Source: Leucaena leucocephala
Lineage: Eukaryota; Streptophyta; Magnoliopsida; Fabales; Fabaceae
Assembly (NCBI GenBank): GCA_037074615.1
Contig: CM073527.1
Span: 4,180,848 to 4,244,847 of the forward strand
Reading direction: 5' to 3'
Length of the DNA: 64,000 bases
Made by a program: the position numbers and the translations under genes. This document shows, in pieces, positions 24,987 to 37,737 of the stretch. Position 1 is the stretch's first letter. Each line of letters begins with the position of its first letter. The notes below the pieces were generated by a model. It ran no database searches. It was given only the letters and a program-made list of their open reading frames with translations, and was not told where the DNA came from.

Positions 24987-25565
24987 TTGACCATGGCCAA
25001 ATGACTAAAATATCCTCCATTAATCTCATGTTCATTATTATAACCAAGGGGCATTTTCATCATTTTGCACTTTTTAAAGTTTTCCTAAACATTAAAAACC
25101 CCATAACTATTGGACCATATTATTGGCCTCTTTGACCAAGTCTAACTCCTTTATTGGCTCAAGTCTCAAGAAACTTCCCCTAACAATATTTATCGAGTAT
25201 TTTATTTCACTTTAAATTCTATTATAAATTATATATAACTCATTTTTTTAAAATTATGTTAGCTTTATAATTGGTCCCTTACTATACTTTTTATAATTAC
25301 ACTTTATGGCCCATAACTTTTCTCTATTTTTATTTTAGGCCTTTAGAGCTTTCTAATTTACACTTAAGTCTTTGAATTTTCTACTATTTACAATTTAGTC
25401 CATAGCTTTCACTATTTACATTTTAGTCCCTAAACTTTTACTATTTACGCTTTAATCCCTAAAAATTCTCTGTATGTTTCTGGGACTTCTGCTCAAAGGG
25501 GTCTGCTAGCCTATCTATTTTAAGCTACTTTCTGGGTCTCTAGGCCTAAAAATTAGGATATTTTA

Positions 25566-28500
25566 ATTCTCCCCTCTTAAAATAAATGTCATCCTCAAAA
25601 TTTAATTAGTACCTTAGTCAAAATATCTTAAATAATCTCCTCTCTATATCTTCTTCTACTTTATGACTAAGGCTTAGGGTATCTATCTCTTATCTTGACA
25701 TCTGACGAAATTCTCTTAACATATGCAAAAATTTCATATGTATCTTATGCTGATATGCACCTTTTTATCGTAATCAACTCAATCAGAGTCAAAGTCTGCT
25801 TCTTTCTGTTATTTGCTTACTTGTCATGCTTCTATTTGTTCATGGACAACTCACTATACAGGACTTATGAGTAGTGTCCATTTCTTTCATACATGATCTT
25901 TCTGAATTTTGATGTAATTCTAGGGTTTCTGTTGTTTTTCTTACTATACTTTTTCACTACTTATCTTATGACTTATCTTTACTATCTTATTATTTTGTTA
26001 CATGTTTCTCATTGTGTATCTCTCTTTGCGTATCTTGAGATACCATAAGTATAATGTTCTCTTTGATTTACAACTTTGGCAGCCTCTTAGGAGAATATTA
26101 CACTTTTGCCTTTCTTTCTCCTAAAACAAAGTCATAATCTAAATCTTTCCTTTTAGATCCTCTATTTGTATCTAACATAAGGGGTTATAGTCTCTTGCTT
26201 TTCAAAACTTTTTTAGACTATTCTTAGCTTTTCTTATCATCTTACATAATTTTGTACATCTATGCCAAACCTATATGGCATTTACAATATTTTTCATCAC
26301 TTCCAAAGGGGTCACCCATCATTGGGATACTTTGGCCAAAACACGCTTAATTAAAAAGTGGTAATATAAATCAGAAGTACTAGTGCTAATAGGCTCCTAT
26401 CCTAGTACTTTACTATCTTAGACCTTTTTCATACTCTTTCTTAGGTTTATCACGCTCTCATTCTCTTTAACTTCATCTTAGAGATCATTTTTCTTATACT
26501 TGATCCCTTATTATTTCATATGAGGTGCTCTTCTTCTCTTTCTTAGACGCATTACTTCCGTATTTATGAATGCCTTCTACTCATAACTAAAAACTTGAAA
26601 TCTGTCAATTTTAATTCCTTCTTTGTGTATGAGGGTCCTGTGTTTTGTCTAAATAAAACTATTAGGAAAAATGTTATGGGTACTTTCTCTGTATGAGTTA
26701 ACCAACTCATGAGGCTTTTCTTCCTTAACCTTGTCCTTATAATCATCTTCCCATAGAAATACTATATTGTACTCAACTTTATGACTTATTCTCTTCCTTA
26801 GGTTAGGACAACTATAACCCTTGGCATGTACTGTGATCTACCGTAAGTCTTTTTAGGATCTAACTGTAACACTGAACTCTATATGAGTTATACTAGGATC
26901 TAACTGTTATCCTCCAGAATTTACTACAATTTTGTTGTACTATATCGTGATTCTCTGGAAGACCTAAAACTAATAGACTAAGTTATAAGGTTAGCTACTT
27001 CCACTTAGTTGGTAAGTCAACTGATAATTTTCCCAAAACTTTTTTTAAAATAATATTTTCCATTAAGACTTTACTCATTTCCTCTTTCACCCTAGAATTT
27101 TTCATATCATTCTTATCTTTCATTTCAAAATATTACTTTGATATATGTACAACTATAGAGAGTTACACAGGCTCTACTATGTATGTTACTACTATAAAAT
27201 ATACATCTCATCTTTCCTATTATGGTTCTGCATATAACTGCTAAAAAATTTATTAGCTCATCTAGTGGACATAACTCTAACATGAGCTGCACTGTCTATT
27301 TCCTTAAACTGGCTCTATCTCAAAAGCAATTTAGCTCTATTGTGAGAGCATTAACTTCTATTATATAGAGACTGCTCTCTCAGAGCTATATCATCATTTT
27401 CTTAACTATATCTCATTTGGTTATGTATCATATGTGCCATGTTCATGGCTTATTATTCATACATCTCATCCTTATTAAAGGGACACGACCTGAGTACTGC
27501 AATCATATGTCCATAGGTATGCCACTAACATTTATCTGTATAACCATACTTAGTATATTCTATCATCTCTTTTATTCTAACTCCCCAACTAACTAACTAT
27601 CATCATCTTATCTGAAACTCTCATTCTATTCTTGACTTTAATCTTAGAGGATTAACTGGAGCTAATTATCTCATCTATCTCTAATATGTAAATGCAAACA
27701 TATCAGGTTAAGGTAGCTTAATAATGTGCATACTCGACATTACTATATAAACATACACAGGGTGCTACTACCCTTAAATCATTGGGAATAGGAACACATT
27801 CATCATATGGTAGAGTACTAACAGGAAGACCCAGTTTCATCGTTACAAATGAATGATTGGCATCTGAGTCACATATCACATCTACTTAGCTATCGTTAAT
27901 CCATATAATCTATTGGATAATCCCAGGCGACTTTCTTTACTTTTCTATTATCAGGGCAAAAACTCTTACATTTGTCTGGGATTTCTCACCTGTCATATTT
28001 GGTAGATATTCCTTGGCAAAATATCCTAGTTTATCACATCTATAGCAACTTTCTTGACCTATTAAACAAAGCCTATCTCTATGGTCTCTACCATATATCT
28101 CACATCTTTTAGGTTCTGATTGCATGTTGACGCCTCTTAATTCATTACCTCTTCTCAACTTCTAGCATTTACGCTTTTAAGTTCAGTTTAGGCCTCATCA
28201 AGATTTTCTTTAAGCCATATACCTATCTATCTCTTTAAGTTTGGCTTAGGCTCATACTATACTTTAATCAATTTACATTAAGAGTTTAGGAGTTTTCTCA
28301 AGCTGCTCTTATCTTCTTTAACAATTATAAATGGTACAAAGAGATGACTTAAGCAACTATTCTTTTCTTTATTTTATTGTTAAGTAGGAGTATATACTCT
28401 AACATGCATAATGCCTGACCAACGTGTTGCAAGATTGCAAACCTACTCATGAATGCATAGCTCTAACATCAGAGCTCAAACATTCCTTCCGTTAATATGC

Positions 28501-29031
28501 ATAACTCTAATACTCAGAGATTGCATAGCTCTATCACTCGAAGCTTTAGAATATTTTCTCAAATATAACATAGTACCTATCATTTCATGCAAGGAGTAAA
28601 AATCCTCACTTGTTATTTCATATATAGCATAAAACTCAAACATCTTATCTTTACAAAAGGGAGCCTCTTTATCTGTATACAGAGTCATCTGTAAAATCAC
28701 CTTCTAGTTCAAAAAATTAGAAGGAGAGGACTTATACCAGTTTATTCTTTCTTACATGCTTAGTACCTTGTTAAGTATGTTACTATTCTTTTTTTCTTAA
28801 TGGAGTACATATTTTTCTATCAAAGTAACATCAACTTCATCTTAACTACATCCTTTTATACACATATAGGGTATCTTGCTCTATTTATAGCAATATCAAC
28901 TCTGATTCAGATGACTAGTTCTCAAATCTTAAGAAACACTAGGTGGCTAGACTTTCATATATTGTATCCCTTACTCATGAGCCTCTTAAACTAACCCAAA
29001 AACTGAATAGCTATTAACATTATTGGGAATA
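25566..29031 (-). mobile_element. Decayed interior of element C, left part
   Basis: Minus-strand relic. Blocks match the B1 interior in reverse order: about 25780-25885 with B1 12310-12200, 26280-26360 with 11390-11310, 26880-27040 with 10800-10660, and 27440-27560 with 10380-10300. Unlike B1, C also keeps a gag/protease relic (27780-28160). Right of that, 28410-28760 again resembles B1 about 11.7-12.0 kb, out of order, so a duplication or rearrangement is likely. No intact ORF. Confidence 0.65.
27780..28160 (-). pseudogene. gag zinc knuckle and protease relic of element C
   Basis: An open stretch (28158-27937) has CYRCDKLGYFAKEYLP, a CCHC knuckle with the His and last Cys both replaced by Tyr, preceded by a CEIYGRDHRDRLCLIGQ segment like the first half-finger of A3. 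Downstream, after a stop, DSDANHSF corresponds to the protease DSGASHSF (Gly now Asp), followed by a KLGLPVSTL segment. The gag end and protease start are fused in the usual order. Inactive. Confidence 0.75.
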
Positions 29032-32000
29032 TGTCACATCCATAATTTTTTGTATTCAATATATCTATAATTATTTAGCATATATGAATATGAATAAATG
29101 AAAATGTTACAATGTACTAGAAGATAGGGACTAAATTGCAAAAGTAAGAAAGTTAGATGACTTATGTGAAAGTTGCATGAAGGGACCAAATTGATATTAT
29201 GAAATTTCAATAAAATATTAAAGAAAGGAATAAATACCAAGAAAAAGGGTTTTGGAACCAAATTAGATTTTTAAAATTTGTAGTAACGGACCAAAATATA
29301 ATTTAACAAATTTAGGGACTAAAGTGTAATTTGTCAAATTCAAAGGGGCAAACTGTAAATAAGAGAAAGTTGAGCTAAAAAAGGCCTAGAATTGTCTCAA
29401 AAGGTTATAATCCCAAATTTTACTAGTAAATAGAGAATGATAATTGGGCCAGGTGTATTTTTAAAAAATTTGATTTAAGGTGCCAAATAATTGATATTAA
29501 TTTGTGAAGTCTGGAAATTATTACAAGGTCTTTATAACCTCAAAATCAGATAAAATTTTATAAAAAATTCTTATAATTAATATAAGAATTTATGAAATTA
29601 ATAGAACTCAAAAAGGAGTTCTACATAATTTATTATTGAATTTAAGGTGAAATCGGATACTCATAAATGATTTAGAGAAAACGTCTGGAATTTTTATTAG
29701 AACTTATGAGTCTCAAACAATTATGAGACTTTGTAGAAAATTTATTTTATAGTAGAACAAATTTATAAAAATATCTTAATCATAAAAATAATTTTATAGA
29801 ATTTATCTAAAAAATCAGGGTGATTTAAGATACCCAATAAAGGAAATGCCTTAGAATATGTGCCAAAAATAATAGGCTAGATTTGGACAACCAATATGGT
29901 GTCACATGAGAAGCCCAACATGCCAAAGTCATGATTTTGAGCGCAAGGAATATTTCATGAAGGTTTAGAAAAAAGAAAGAAAGGAAAAATCAAGAAGCAT
30001 TAGGTGGCATTGTGAGGTGTCCAAATAGATCCCACAATTCGACACATGTGAACTAAAGAAGGAATAAGATCTTTTGTCACATGGTGAAATATAATAAAAT
30101 AATACAAATAATTAGACTAATTATGATTAAGGTTAGTTAATTAAAGGAACAACCGATCAAATTCAAGATTTAGTCATTGTAATAATTAAGAAAAACAAGG
30201 ATATTTTGGACCTAAGGTGGCTAAAATTTGACTATAAATACCCCCCATTATTCCTTCACAATGGTGCCAAAGAGAAGTAAGCAAACTTGGAACAACAACA
30301 AGGTAATTGCTTCTTTGAATTTTGGAGCTTGGCATGGAAAGATTTCTATAAGATTTGAATGGTTTAATCGCAATATATTGTCCATAAAGTTCTGCTAGAT
30401 GTTCCACCATATCATAGGAAGAGTATGAATTTTATGTTAGGTATAAGTTAGATAAGCTTAAAGAAACTAAAGTCAAGTGAAAATAGCTTAGGAATTCAAG
30501 TATGCATGGAATTCGGGTTTTGGGTTCACTTTTGCCACTGGATGAGTCACTATTCATATGTAAGAATTTCACAATTTTAATGTTTCCAATGGTTTTAAAA
30601 TGAAAAATTGTTTGGGGTAAAGTAAAGAAACAAGTATTGGAAGCATTCGAATCAAAATAAAATTTTTTTAAATATATAAAGGGTGCATTCGGTTCTATAC
30701 AGTAGGCTAAAGAGAGAATTGAATCTTGAAATTCTAACTTTATATTTGAATTCGACATGAAAAATTATGTAGAAATGGATCATGAGAATTATTTTTGGAA
30801 AGGTAGAAGTATAAAACATAAAATGGATAAAGAAAGAAAACTAGTGAAAACCTAGTCTTGAATTTGTATTGGAATCAAGTTATGACTTGTAATTCTTTGT
30901 GATTGATAGATTTTGATATTTGTTTGAAAGTAAAACCACTTGAAGAGGAGCTTGTCAAGGACAACGTAAAAGGTAGCAAGAATACCTAACTATAATGTTG
31001 TACTTGTTTAATTATGTGCTTGCTTGTTCATTATGATATTTGGTTTAGCTTTAGATGATGTTATGATGACAATAATAGATGAAGAGATGAAACTCCTTGC
31101 TATATATGTCATGAAAATATGTCAGAGATTGCTTATATATGATCGATCATAAAGTAACTCCCATATCATGATAACATATTTGGCATTTAATCAAACATGC
31201 ATGATATTATTGTTTGTATGACTTGTTATTAGAATTTCTATAAAATCTCATTCCTTCCATATAAATAACCATGTTTTAGGTGATGAAACCTCAAAGGGAA
31301 AAAGTTTGAATGTGCATGAATGAACTTGTATTATGATATAATGTGGCTACAAGACTTTATGAAATACACTAGTATATTATGGCTTGTATGTAATATAAGG
31401 CAGTGACCTTATGAAGGAGTTTTTAGCAACTTAGAGTAGGAGTTATGACTTAAAATTTGGTATAAATATAGACAAGATACAAAGCTTTAAATTGACATCA
31501 AGAATTTCACATTTGGTTAAGTTTTCGATTATATATGATTTTTCAAATTTAGAGAAAATAATCTGAAAAGTGATAATTTTGCAAGTTATGAGGAAATAAG
31601 GTTCAAGAGATATTTTGAAATATCAAATAACTGCAATAATTTACAAGGTTAAAGGAAATGTCTTGAGTTTTAAATATATGTACGCCTCATTTGGATAAGG
31701 GATGAAGGAAAAATTAATTTTTGAAATTAAGGCAAGAAAACTAGAATTTCCAAATTTACCAAATGAACAGTAATTTTTCAAAGAATAAACTATATTCATT
31801 TGGACAATCAAATCTCAGTTTTATATTTTTTTCCACAAAGTTTGATGAAATATATTTCAAAATAAATTTAAACCACTTCATTTCTATTATTTTAGATTTA
31901 ATTATAAATTTTCAAAGTTAGATCTGTAATATGAACAATAATCACGAATTTTAATCTTTGAAAATTCATTCTTTCAAGCTAAAGAGATCTAAAAGTGGTT

Positions 32001-32057
32001 TAAACTACTTCCAATTAAGCATAATTGAAGGTAAAAATAAGAACACAGTAGATTACA
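29032..32057 (+). repeat. 5' LTR of D
   Basis: Starts TGTCACATCC; the end is taken as GATTACA (32051-32057), by analogy with B1 GGATGTTACA. A degenerate PBS-like CTTGTATCTCAT follows. U3 units at about 29100-29360; TATA at 30232. Confidence 0.8.
30232..30304 (+). promoter_or_regulatory. D 5' LTR: TATA box and donor-like site
   Basis: CTATAAATA (30232-30240) and ACAAG|GTAATT (GT at 30303-30304). The 71-bp spacing is short because about 45 bp present in the 3' LTR are deleted here. Confidence 0.5.
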
Positions 32058-32249
32058 CTTGTATCTCATCGTACTAATTCCCTGTAAATATCTATCCCAT
32101 TATCTATCTCTTTCATCTCTTTATATTAATTTTGGAAAAATTACTGAGGATATTTATCTTTACTTACTATGTCCAAGACCTATTTATTAATTTAGGAATC
32201 TGAGATAGCTATTGTATCAGGCTATCTTGCTTTAATTGGACTATATTAA

Positions 32250-32549
32250 TTCATTTAGCTTAGGTTGCCACTTTAGTCCTCTTATTTAGGTTGATATTTG
32301 GTTAAAGAGGTGAACCAGGATTATAGGATATATCAAGATGTTTTAGTTAGAGCTTAGGAGGCCTATCAGGCCTTTGGGCTAGATACTTTCCTTTTAGAAT
32401 ACTAGATAAATATCATGAATGATATTTTACCTACAACTGAGATATCAATATTAGGATTAGATCAATGTTTCACTAAAGAACCTCCAAACTCTATACCAAA
32501 CTGGATCTTTCTAGTTGAGGAGTTTGTTAGAACTTTTAAGAAGATGTGA
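32250..32549 (+). pseudogene. ORF0 relic of D
   Basis: A single frame ending TGA at 32547-32549 matches the C-terminal ~80 codons of A1 ORF0: DYRIY, EAYQAFGLDT, NIMNDILP, GLD, WIFLVEEF and a terminal KKM. About 43 of 80 aligned positions are identical by hand. Stops interrupt at three codons in this stretch, none at the place where A1 has its stop. The N-terminal acidic part of A1 is not recognisable here. Position between LTR and gag is the same as in A1. Function unknown. Confidence 0.65.
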
Positions 32550-33900
32550 TATAAAAATTATGTATGACAATGTTGTACATGTATACAAGTCATGTATAAC
32601 ATAAATGTGTATGACAATATAAAAGTTATGCATGAAAGATATGTACATGTGTATGAGAAATGAGACATGATAGTATGTATGTATGATGTTTTGAAAATTG
32701 TAAAAATACAATGTTATAAATGAAGCATAAGTTATTTTATTTATTTCATTCCCTCTCATAGTTAGATAGTAAAACAAAATGGTTTGAATAATATGAACTA
32801 TTTAACCAGAGTAACCTCAAAATCCTATAGACATTAACCAGTTAATCTTGGAATGCTTAGAGCAACAATAAAATATGATAGAAGACATAAGGGCGATTCA
32901 AGCTTGACCAAGAAAGGGATACTATTATAGTAGTAGTAGTAGCAGAAGCTATAGGTAATAAAGATAGACATAACCTATAGGAGCAATTAACGTAGAACCA
33001 GAAGTTGTGCAATAGCTAGTAGAGCTACCAGGCAAGTTGAGTCGGTGGTTAACCCTATTGGTATCTAGCAATAGATGAAAAAATTTTGTAAGCACAATCC
33101 TCCAATATTTAAAGGGACATTTGATGCTCAAGTGGTAGAGAACTGGATCAGTCGGCTAGAAAATATTTTCAAGGTGCTTGATTGTCCGTCTATAAGGAAG
33201 GTTTAGAAGGTCATTTATCAGCTAGAAAGAGATGCATACTAGTGGTGGAAGAACATCTAACTATTGCTATAAGCAAGGAATATTCCTATTACATGGGAAT
33301 TATTTCTTGAACAATTCTATAAAAAGTATTTTTCCCATTTAGTGTATGATGAACAAGATGTTGAATTCCTTATGCTGAGGCAAAGAGAGAAGGAGACATT
33401 TGATGAATATTTCACTATTTTTATTCATCTTTCTCAGTATTCAACATATTTCTAGCAAGTGGATGATGAATTATGGACAACAGAGAGAATGATCAAAGGA
33501 CTAAATGCTACTTAAAGGAAAAGTGACTCCTCAGCAATATAGTTAATTTAACAAAGTGGTGTGCTGAATAATTGAAAATAGCCTGAACCATCAAACATTA
33601 TTCAAGCCAATATATAAGGGAAATGTTGCTCTTGAAAAAGATCAACCAAAGCCAAGATACTACTAGTGGTAGTGGCAATAAGAAGAGAAAAAGGCAATGA
33701 CAGAACATAAGGCATACTCGAGGAAACTTTCTAGGCAATGTTGGCAACTAATACTTAAGGTTTCAAGCATGTGATAAGTGTGGAAAGAATCATGGTGACA
33801 GGCCATGTTTGATAGGATAAAATGTCTACTATACATATAGGAAATCTAGACATTTCTCTAAGGATTATCCTTAAACTGTGGAAAGGCCATGAGTCGAAGG
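32550..33900 (+). pseudogene. gag relic of D
   Basis: DQERDT near 32910 matches the gag N-terminus of A3. An ATG at 33073 begins KKFCKHNPPIF, WISRLENIFKVLDC and the rest of the gag domain to about 33520. A (TAG)n tract at 32928-32945 interrupts the N-terminal region. The zinc fingers (33770-33880) are ruined: the second knuckle has Tyr for Cys. 32550-32880 has no clear coding content. Confidence 0.8.
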
Positions 33901-33904
33901 TCGA

Positions 33905-34390
33905 GTGTTTGCACTTACAAGGGAAAAAGATGCCCATAAATCACTTGATATGATCCAAGGTACCATTCATCTCAATAATCACTCTGTGATTGCTATGTTT
34001 GACTCGGGTGCAAGTCATTCATTTGTTTCTTATGATTGTTCTAAACAACTAGGCCTTACAGTTAGCAAGTTGTATTATGATATGTGTTATAACCCCTACA
34101 AATGCTAGAGTAGTTACATCTAAATAGTGTTATTTGATATAAATATTGTTGCACTACTCTATACTTAATATGTATGCCTTTATGAGAAATTGATGTCATG
34201 ATTAGATTAAACTGGTTATCTGTTAACAACGTAAGGCTAGATTATAAGAACAAGACCCTAGTTTTTTGTCTGAAGGCAACAAATTTGAGTTTATAAGTAA
34301 GATTGAATTTTATAACGGAGCCTTAGGCAGATAAATGTTTATGTAAAATATGTCAAGGGTATATGGTCTTATTTTTTCTTCAAGCAGAAG
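33905..34390 (+). pseudogene. Protease relic of D
   Basis: 67 open codons (33905-34108) with the active site intact as MFDSGASHSF and QLGLTVSKL after it. Broken downstream, with several stops in the linker to RT. Of the gypsy proteases here this one keeps the canonical motif. Confidence 0.85.
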
Positions 34391-35171
34391 ATGAAGAAGG
34401 GATTGAGGAAATCCCAATAGTCTAAGAATTTCCTAAATTGTTTCCAAAATAAATTCAAGGATTGTCTCTTGAATAAGAAGTAGAGTTTGTAATTGATATT
34501 ATACTTGGAGCTGGACCAGTATCCAAAGGCCTATATCTTATGGCTCCTAATGAGATGATTGAATTAAAGAAGCAGATTATGAGCTTTTAGAAAAGGGTTT
34601 CATCTGACCCGGTGTTTCACCATGGGGTGCTCTGATATTATTTGTTAAGAAGGATAACAGTTTAAGATTATGTATAGATTATAGGGAGTTGAAAAAAGGT
34701 ACTGTTAATAATAAGTAACCTTTCCCCAGAATTAATGACCTACTAGATTAGTTGGCCAAAGCAAGTTTATTTTTTAAGATTTATTTAACATTAGGCCACC
34801 ACCAACTTAGGATTAAGTCAGATGATATTTCAAAGACTACTTTTATAACTTGATATGGTTATTTTAAATTTCTTTTGATGCCATTTGGTCTAACAAATAT
34901 ACCTACAATTTTCATGGATTATATGAACATAATTTTTTGGCCCTATTTAGATCAATTTGTTGTGGTCTTTATTGATAATATCCTAGTGTGCTTCAAATAT
35001 TCATAAGAGCATGAAAGGCACTTGAGAATTATCCTTAGTACTTTTAAAGAAAAGCAGCTATATGCTAACCTTAGTAAAGTTAGTTTTAGCTTCAAGAAGT
35101 CAAATTTCTCGGTCATGCCATATCCCATGAAAGGGTACTTGTGGATCCTAGCAAAATTGAAGCAGTATTAA
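34390..35171 (+). pseudogene. RT relic of D, first part
   Basis: Recognisable segments: the stop in FI-PG (TGA 34605-34607), LFVKKD, a palm with MPFGLTN (about 34880) and VVVFIDNI (about 34965-34985), where the second catalytic Asp of the IDD motif is Asn. It ends at the A-solo insertion; the target duplication ATTAA is 35167-35171. Confidence 0.83.
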
Positions 35172-35648
35172 TGTCACATCCTTATTTTTAACCTTAATTA
35201 TACCCATTTGGAAGTCCTTAGAATCAATTACATAGCTCTTTGCCTTAGAAACAAGTATTTTCAAAGGAATTGCTCTCGGGTACTGTTCATGTTACTGTTC
35301 ATTTGGTAATTTTAGAACATGTACCCAAATTTAAAAATTCATAACTAAATGTAGAAAAATAAAAATAAGGTGGTTCCAATTTATAATGAAAGATATTTCA
35401 TTTAAATTTGAGGAAAAAATATAAAACTGAGCTTCCATTGTCCCAATGAAATCAGTTTATTCGTTGAAAATCACTGTTCATTTGGTAAAATCTGGAAGTT
35501 CCATTTTCTTTGCCTTAACTTAAAAAAATCATTTCTCTTTGGTTACTTGACCAAATGAGACATGTTACCCATGGATTTAAAGTTCCAGATGTGTACTTTA
35601 AGTCCATAAAAGTTTATAGAAAAACTCATTCAGTTGCTATATTAAATC

Positions 35649-37737
35649 TGTTGGAAATCGTGCCCTAGGGGCCAATCATTGTCTTATGAACATTATTGAT
35701 TTATGAATTTATTAATTGAGTTATCATATTATTTGCATGTTTACTATGATGACCATCCTTGAATAATTCATGATATTATCCTAAATGTCCCTGGTCGATC
35801 ATCTATGTGGGAGCACAGATGAAATAAGACCAGTATGACTTTGAAGATGTATAGAGATATAAATCAAAGTCATAAGCACATGTAAGAGTACAGGGTGTTG
35901 GACCGACCCGCTATGAGAGAACTGCATGGGTAACGTCATAAGCTTCTCTCATATACAAACCATGTCAATATGCCCTTTGACCTGAGATCATCATGGATTC
36001 CTACATGACAAAACGCTCAGCTTTGACCTAGTCAAAAGTCACTTTTGACCGAGTGATCATAAAGACTATGTTCGGGCTTAGTGGTTTTTCATGCGGAGGA
36101 ATGTGAATGGTCAAGATGGAATTTGTCCCTCACATTCGTGGAGAGATATTACTGGGCCCCTCGATGAGTGAGTCTGAGAAATGTATGGCCATACTGTAAT
36201 GGAAAGGTAGTTCCATTTCTATAGTCAGACTACTCAGGGATCGAGAAAGTAACGGTCGGGAATAGGAGGATGACATTATCCATGCCTCATCCATGACCAA
36301 AATATCGCGTGACAGAAGGGACATGATATGGTTGTATAAAAGGTTACATCGTTTATCGATCCTCATATGATTTGGGTAGTTGTTATGTCTTGCTAGAGAC
36401 CGCTTGCGACTTGTGGGCTAGTATAGCAAATGGCCCACTGCCAACTTCATATGGGCCTACAGGGTCGCACACAAAATAGCCCAACACGAGCTATGATGTC
36501 CAGATTCATTGAATCTAAGACATGTCCAGATTCAATGAAAGATCCAGGTGAATGTATATATATTTATTTATATTTATATTCGTATATATATAAATTCGTA
36601 TATATATATATTATATATATATGAGATATATGAGATTTAATTTATAAGGATAAATTAAATCCCTATCACGTTTGAATTCGAAATTCAAATTGATAGGATA
36701 TCTCATATAAGAGATATTTATAAGATTTAATTTATAAGGATAAATTAAATCCCTATCACGTTTGAATTCGAAATTCAAATTGATAGGATATCTCATATAA
36801 GAGATATTTATAAGATTTAATTTATAAGGATAAATTAAATCTCTATCACGTTTGAAATTCGAAATTCAAATTGATAGGATATCTCATATAAGAGATATTT
36901 ATAAGATTTAATTTATAAGGATAAATTAAATCTCTATCACGTTTGAAATTCGAAATTCAAATTGATAGGATATCTCATATAAGAGATATTTATAAGATTT
37001 AATTTATAAGGATAAATTAAATCTCTATCACGTTTGAAATTTGAAATTTAAATTGATAGGATATCTCAAATTTGATTTATGGGAATAAATCAAATATAAC
37101 TCAGTCTCATCTTTATTTAAAGTTAAATAAATAGGTAATTAAATCTGTGGGACGGATTTAATATTATTTTATTTAATTAGTTTCTTATAAAATTATACAA
37201 TATATGATATTGTATCAATTCGGAATTAATATAAGATTAACTCCAAAATTCAATTAGGTTAAGTGGAAAAACGCATAGCATCCTCTATATCTGATTGGAG
37301 GAGCTACGTTTGAAAATAACACAGAACACAAAAGGCCGAATAGAATCTGCAAAAGGTTTGCAGACAAGAAACTGCTGAAATAGAGACGGAGACTTGTGAA
37401 AGCCTTGGAGGGACAGGAGACGCTAGCACGTCGTTCGTGGTTGGAACGCTGTTCGTGTGGATACCAGTAGAGGAAGCCGACCTGAGGCGTCGACTTCTTG
37501 TGATCGGAAAGAGACCACCGTCCGCGGAGAGAATCTGTGAAGGTCGCTGAGGAACACTCCGTCGATTTCTTGCGATCAGAAAGAGATCACCACCCACGTA
37601 GAGAAGCTGTGAAATTTGCTGAGCAACACTAAGGGTAATGATTCTTTCCACTTGACTTAAACACATACGGCAGATCCTGGCAAGGAATGGAAAATTTTTA
37701 AAGTTTATTTCCGCTGCGTGTCTTCTAATTCCTTACA
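35649..37737 (+). mobile_element. Copia-like solo LTR with internal tandem array
   Basis: 2089 bp, TGTTGGAAAT at the start and CCTTACA at the end, TSD AAATC at 35644-35648 and 37738-37742. The start resembles Copia LTRs as I remember them. A TATAAAAG box is at about 36336. It holds a (TA)-rich tract (36555-36625) and a five-copy tandem array. No coding interior. Orientation is inferred from the TATA box only. Confidence 0.7.
36631..37075 (+). repeat. Tandem array, 90-91 bp unit, about five copies
   Basis: Units begin at 36631, 36721, 36811, 36902 and 36993 (TAAGATTTAATTTATAAGG in the later ones); the last is partial and mutated. Each unit contains two inverted repeats, around TTTGAATTCGAAATTCAAA and ATATCTC...GAGATAT. 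Confidence 0.92.

Larger units (their letters stand above)
21118..25565 (-). repeat. Left (3') LTR of element C, interrupted
   Basis: The two parts, 21118-21812 and 24987-25565, align with 62164-63110 of the right C LTR; the rest is left of A1, outside the window. TSD TTGAC at 21808-21812 and 24987-24991 marks the solo LTR that splits it. The LTR start (minus) is TAAAATATCC, a mutated TGTCATATCC, and the polypurine AGAGGGGAGAAT follows at 25577-25566. Relative to the right LTR about 250 bp are missing near 25255. The ~30-bp U3 units are at about 25270-25460. Confidence 0.8.

Noticed and set aside
36631..37075. Regular repeat that could suggest a CRISPR array
   Set aside because: Units are contiguous with no spacers, and the setting is a plant LTR.
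37304..37666. 120-codon minus-strand ORF
   Set aside because: Inside the Copia-like solo LTR, no recognisable domain, compositionally ordinary; no support as a gene.
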